In this document: positions 61,807 to 64,000 of the stretch, piece by piece
Layout: every line of letters begins with the position of its first letter
Position numbering within the stretch: the first letter of the stretch is position 1
Assembly (NCBI GenBank): GCA_027451745.1
Contig: DAIDIP010000002.1
Coordinates: 62,001-126,000 of the forward strand
Direction: 5' to 3'
DNA: 64,000 nucleotides
DNA from: Candidatus Melainabacteria bacterium
Lineage (GTDB): Bacteria > Cyanobacteriota > Vampirovibrionia > Obscuribacterales > Obscuribacteraceae
Position numbers and translations under genes: made by a program
The notes under the pieces: model-generated
Databases searched by the model: none
The model's input: only the letters and a program-made list of their open reading frames with translations
Told to the model about the DNA's origin: nothing

Positions 61807-63108
61807 TTGATAGATCGTTATTCACGTCCGCAAATGACTTCGATATGGACAGAAGAGTCTAAAATAAAGAGCTGGCTAGAAGTAGAATTAGCCGTTTGCG
61901 AAGTGCAAAATAGCCTAGGCAAAATACCTGATTCCGATTGGCAAGCAATTAAAAGCCAAGCTAATTTTGATGCCAAAAGAATAAAAGAAATAGAAGCAGA
62001 AGTAAAACATGATGTCATTGCTTTTCTTACTAGTGTGAAAGAGTTTGTTGGTCCATCGGCACGCTTTATTCATCTGGGTCTAACCAGTTCTGATGTGCTA
62101 GATACAGGTCTTGCCCTGCAGCTTAGAAAAGCTGGTAAAATTCTTGCCAAAGATCTAGAAGAACTGGAAAAATCAATTTTGGATCTGGCCATTAAGCATA
62201 AATACACTTTGCAAATTGGACGCTCGCATGGAGTGCATGCCGAGCCTCTCACTTTTGGATTCAAGATGGCAGTATGGTTAGCTGAAATTCGTCGCCATAA
62301 AGAACATCTAAAAGAATCAATCAAGTTTATATCGGTAGGAAAAATAAGTGGAGCCGTTGGTACTTACTCCAATATTTCTCCCGATGTTGAAGAAAAAGTT
62401 TGTGCGCTCTTGAGTTTAGATGTCGAACCTGTATCTACACAAGTAGTACAACGCGACAGACATGCTCATTTCATTAATACTTTAGCATTGATTGCTTGCA
62501 CGCTCGATAAATTTGCTACTGAAATTCGTCACTTACAAAAAAGTGAGGTTTTAGAAGTCGAAGAACCTTTTACCGAAGGACAAAAAGGATCTTCAGCTAT
62601 GCCTCACAAAAGAAATCCGGTAGGTTGTGAAAATATTTCTGGTCTGGCACGTCTTTTGCGCAGCTATTCAATAGCGGCTATGGAAAATATTAGTTTGTGG
62701 CACGAAAGAGATATAAGCCACAGCTCTGTAGAAAGAGTCATTATGCCTGATTCAACAATATTGCTAGATTATATGATTGATCGATTGACCGGCATACTAA
62801 AAAACCTTGTGGTTTACCCTGAAAATATGCAGCAAAATCTCAATCGTTTTGGCGGAGTAGTATTTTCACAATCTGTGCTGCTTAAACTTGTCGAGAAAGG
62901 CATAAGTCGCGAAGAAGCTTACAAACTTGTACAAGATAGAGCTATGTCTGCTTGGAACAAGCACAACGGCGATTTCAAAAAAAGCTTATTTAACGATAGC
63001 GAAATAAATAAACTATTGTCTAAAGAAGAAATCGAACAATGCTTTCAAACCGAGTCTTACATAAAAAATGTTGACCATGTTTTTAAAAGATTGAAAATAA
63101 GCTCATGA
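61807..63108 (+). CDS. purB: adenylosuccinate lyase
   Basis: The 433-residue enzyme has the fumarase/aspartase signature GSSAMPHKRNPVGCENISGL and the second active-site block WHERDISHSSVERVIMPDS. It splits SAICAR and adenylosuccinate in purine synthesis. The start is TTG 61807, supported by AGAGGAAA seven bases upstream; the upstream frame back to 61768 lacks one. Its stop overlaps malQ by four bases (ATGA), giving translational coupling. Confidence 0.97.
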   Translation: MIDRYSRPQMTSIWTEESKIKSWLEVELAVCEVQNSLGKIPDSDWQAIKSQANFDAKRIKEIEAEVKHDVIAFLTSVKEFVGPSARFIHLGLTSSDVLDTGLALQLRKAGKILAKDLEELEKSILDLAIKHKYTLQIGRSHGVHAEPLTFGFKMAVWLAEIRRHKEHLKESIKFISVGKISGAVGTYSNISPDVEEKVCALLSLDVEPVSTQVVQRDRHAHFINTLALIACTLDKFATEIRHLQKSEVLEVEEPFTEGQKGSSAMPHKRNPVGCENISGLARLLRSYSIAAMENISLWHERDISHSSVERVIMPDSTILLDYMIDRLTGILKNLVVYPENMQQNLNRFGGVVFSQSVLLKLVEKGISREEAYKLVQDRAMSAWNKHNGDFKKSLFNDSEINKLLSKEEIEQCFQTESYIKNVDHVFKRLKISS

Positions 63109-64000
63109 CAATTAACACAAAAGACAAACTGGCGGGCATTCTTATTCCGGCCTTTGCCTTGCAAGGTAAAGGCAATCTTGGCATTGGTGATACGCAGGCA
63201 GTTAAAGAAGCTATTGATTTTTGTCATAACAATTACTTCGGTGTATTACAGTTATTGCCAATAAATGAAACTGGAAATGACAATAGTCCATACAATGCCA
63301 TTAGTGCTCTTGCCCTTGATCCAGTATATATTCATCTGTCAATTGCTGCACCGAATATAGTGCCAGGTCTTGAAGAAGAAGATCTTCCCAAAGACATTTT
63401 TTCAAATACTGTAATTGACTATAAACAAGTAAAATCCCTCAAAACTGCGATTTTAAAAAAATGTTTTGAGCGATTTGAGCTAGGCAAAACAGAAAATGAT
63501 CTTGAATTTAAAACAAAGTTTGAGAATTTCCTCGAACAGAACAAAGAATGGCTTGCTGATTATTCACTTTTTAGAACTATCGCCGCTTCTAAAGATGGAG
63601 ATGCACGATGGACGCTGTGGGGCAAACTAGATAGCATTAAAGCCGCCAAAGATTGGATTAGCAATCCTGAACAAAGTGAATATAAAAAGCAGTGTCGTTT
63701 TTACAGTTTTGTTCAATGGATAGCTCATGAACAATGGCTCGCTGTAAAAAATTATGCTGATGCTCGGAGCGTAAAATTATTCGGTGATATCCCATTTGGT
63801 GTCAGTCGTTACAGCGCTGATGTCTGGGCACGACCAGACTTATTTGACCTCCAATGGTCAGGCGGTGCACCGCCTGAACGTTTCTTCCAGGCTGATGATT
63901 TTACTGCCATTTGGGGACAAAACTGGGGTATTCCCCTTTATAAATGGGCAGTTCATGAAAAAGAAAACTACCATTGGTGGAATTGTCGAGTTCAGCAAGT
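63105..64000 (+). CDS. malQ: 4-alpha-glucanotransferase, 5' part (runs off window)
   Basis: From ATG 63105 the frame stays open to the window end, about 298 residues. It reads LAGILIPAFALQGKGNLGIGD, ILQLLPINETGN-style NSPYNA, GDIPFGVSRYSADVWARPDLF, APPERFFQADDF and WGIPLYKW, all characteristic of GH77 amylomaltases. It transfers alpha-1,4-glucan chains in glycogen or maltodextrin metabolism. The catalytic Asp/Glu region lies beyond the end. It is coupled to purB by a 4-base overlap. Confidence 0.95.
   Translation, partial: MTINTKDKLAGILIPAFALQGKGNLGIGDTQAVKEAIDFCHNNYFGVLQLLPINETGNDNSPYNAISALALDPVYIHLSIAAPNIVPGLEEEDLPKDIFSNTVIDYKQVKSLKTAILKKCFERFELGKTENDLEFKTKFENFLEQNKEWLADYSLFRTIAASKDGDARWTLWGKLDSIKAAKDWISNPEQSEYKKQCRFYSFVQWIAHEQWLAVKNYADARSVKLFGDIPFGVSRYSADVWARPDLFDLQWSGGAPPERFFQADDFTAIWGQNWGIPLYKWAVHEKENYHWWNCRVQQ

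Overview
The window is AT-rich bacterial DNA with an outer-membrane-style (Gram-negative-like) secretome. It carries many conserved single-copy genes (dnaE, dnaX, recR, ybaB, ruvA, der, plsY, dxs, purB, malQ) among secreted TPR proteins, patatin-like phospholipases, acyltransferases, an alginate-type O-acetylation cassette and many broken genes. Kinesin-light-chain-like secreted TPR proteins together with a cyanobacterial-looking OmpR regulator suggest a non-photosynthetic relative of Cyanobacteria (Vampirovibrionia/Obscuribacterales-like). This is inference; no rRNA or tRNA gene was seen to settle it.

Layout. 1-5.97 kb: the end of an ACP-PlsC fusion, a patatin-like lipase, a frameshifted GlsB-type membrane protein, an SDR with a clear promoter and TetR-type operator, an RsuA/RluE-type pseudouridine synthase, a SWIB protein and a secreted TPR protein. 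6-8.2 kb: decayed DNA with a DUF2934 gene and a DUF2141 gene. 8.3-15.3 kb: a stand-alone E2 acyltransferase domain, a second patatin, a Ca2+-ATPase-like P-type ATPase, an AI-2E family permease and a paralogous TPR protein. 15.4-21 kb: an antitoxin relic, a DMT permease with a His-rich tail, and an operon of two paralogous secreted proteins plus an Asp-box propeller protein. 21-23.7 kb: an accessory island of relics (half CBS domain, frameshifted DUF2934, IS66 fragments, SDR tail) around an intact APS reductase and a HAD phosphatase. 23.7-27.8 kb: MBOAT plus two SGNH proteins. 27.9-36.5 kb: response regulator, HtrA protease, PlsY, Der, a large HTH/J-domain protein, acylphosphatase and DnaX. 36.8-43.8 kb: Dxs, BON protein, carotenoid-desaturase-like oxidoreductase, RecR, YbaB and two overlapping acyltransferases, the second lacking its catalytic residues. 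43.8-49.5 kb: LRV repeat protein, D-aminoacylase, Ada-like repair protein, two internally deleted pseudogenes and MgtC. 49.5-64 kb: RuvA, DnaE, small and secreted hypotheticals, a broken papain-like gene, a multicopper-oxidase-like protein missing copper ligands, tandem UspA, PurB and the start of MalQ.

Two themes recur. One is envelope lipid and polysaccharide work: three PlsC-type proteins, PlsY, two intact patatins plus one relic, O-acetylation, and several secreted proteins. The other is active gene decay: about nine recognisable broken genes, two of them neighbours with clean internal deletions. No phage, CRISPR array or intact transposon was found. The best candidates for undescribed biology are the paralogue/propeller operon at 17.1-20.9 kb, the HTH-linker-J-domain protein, the catalytically emptied acyltransferase and multicopper oxidase, and the papain-like family at 57-59 kb.
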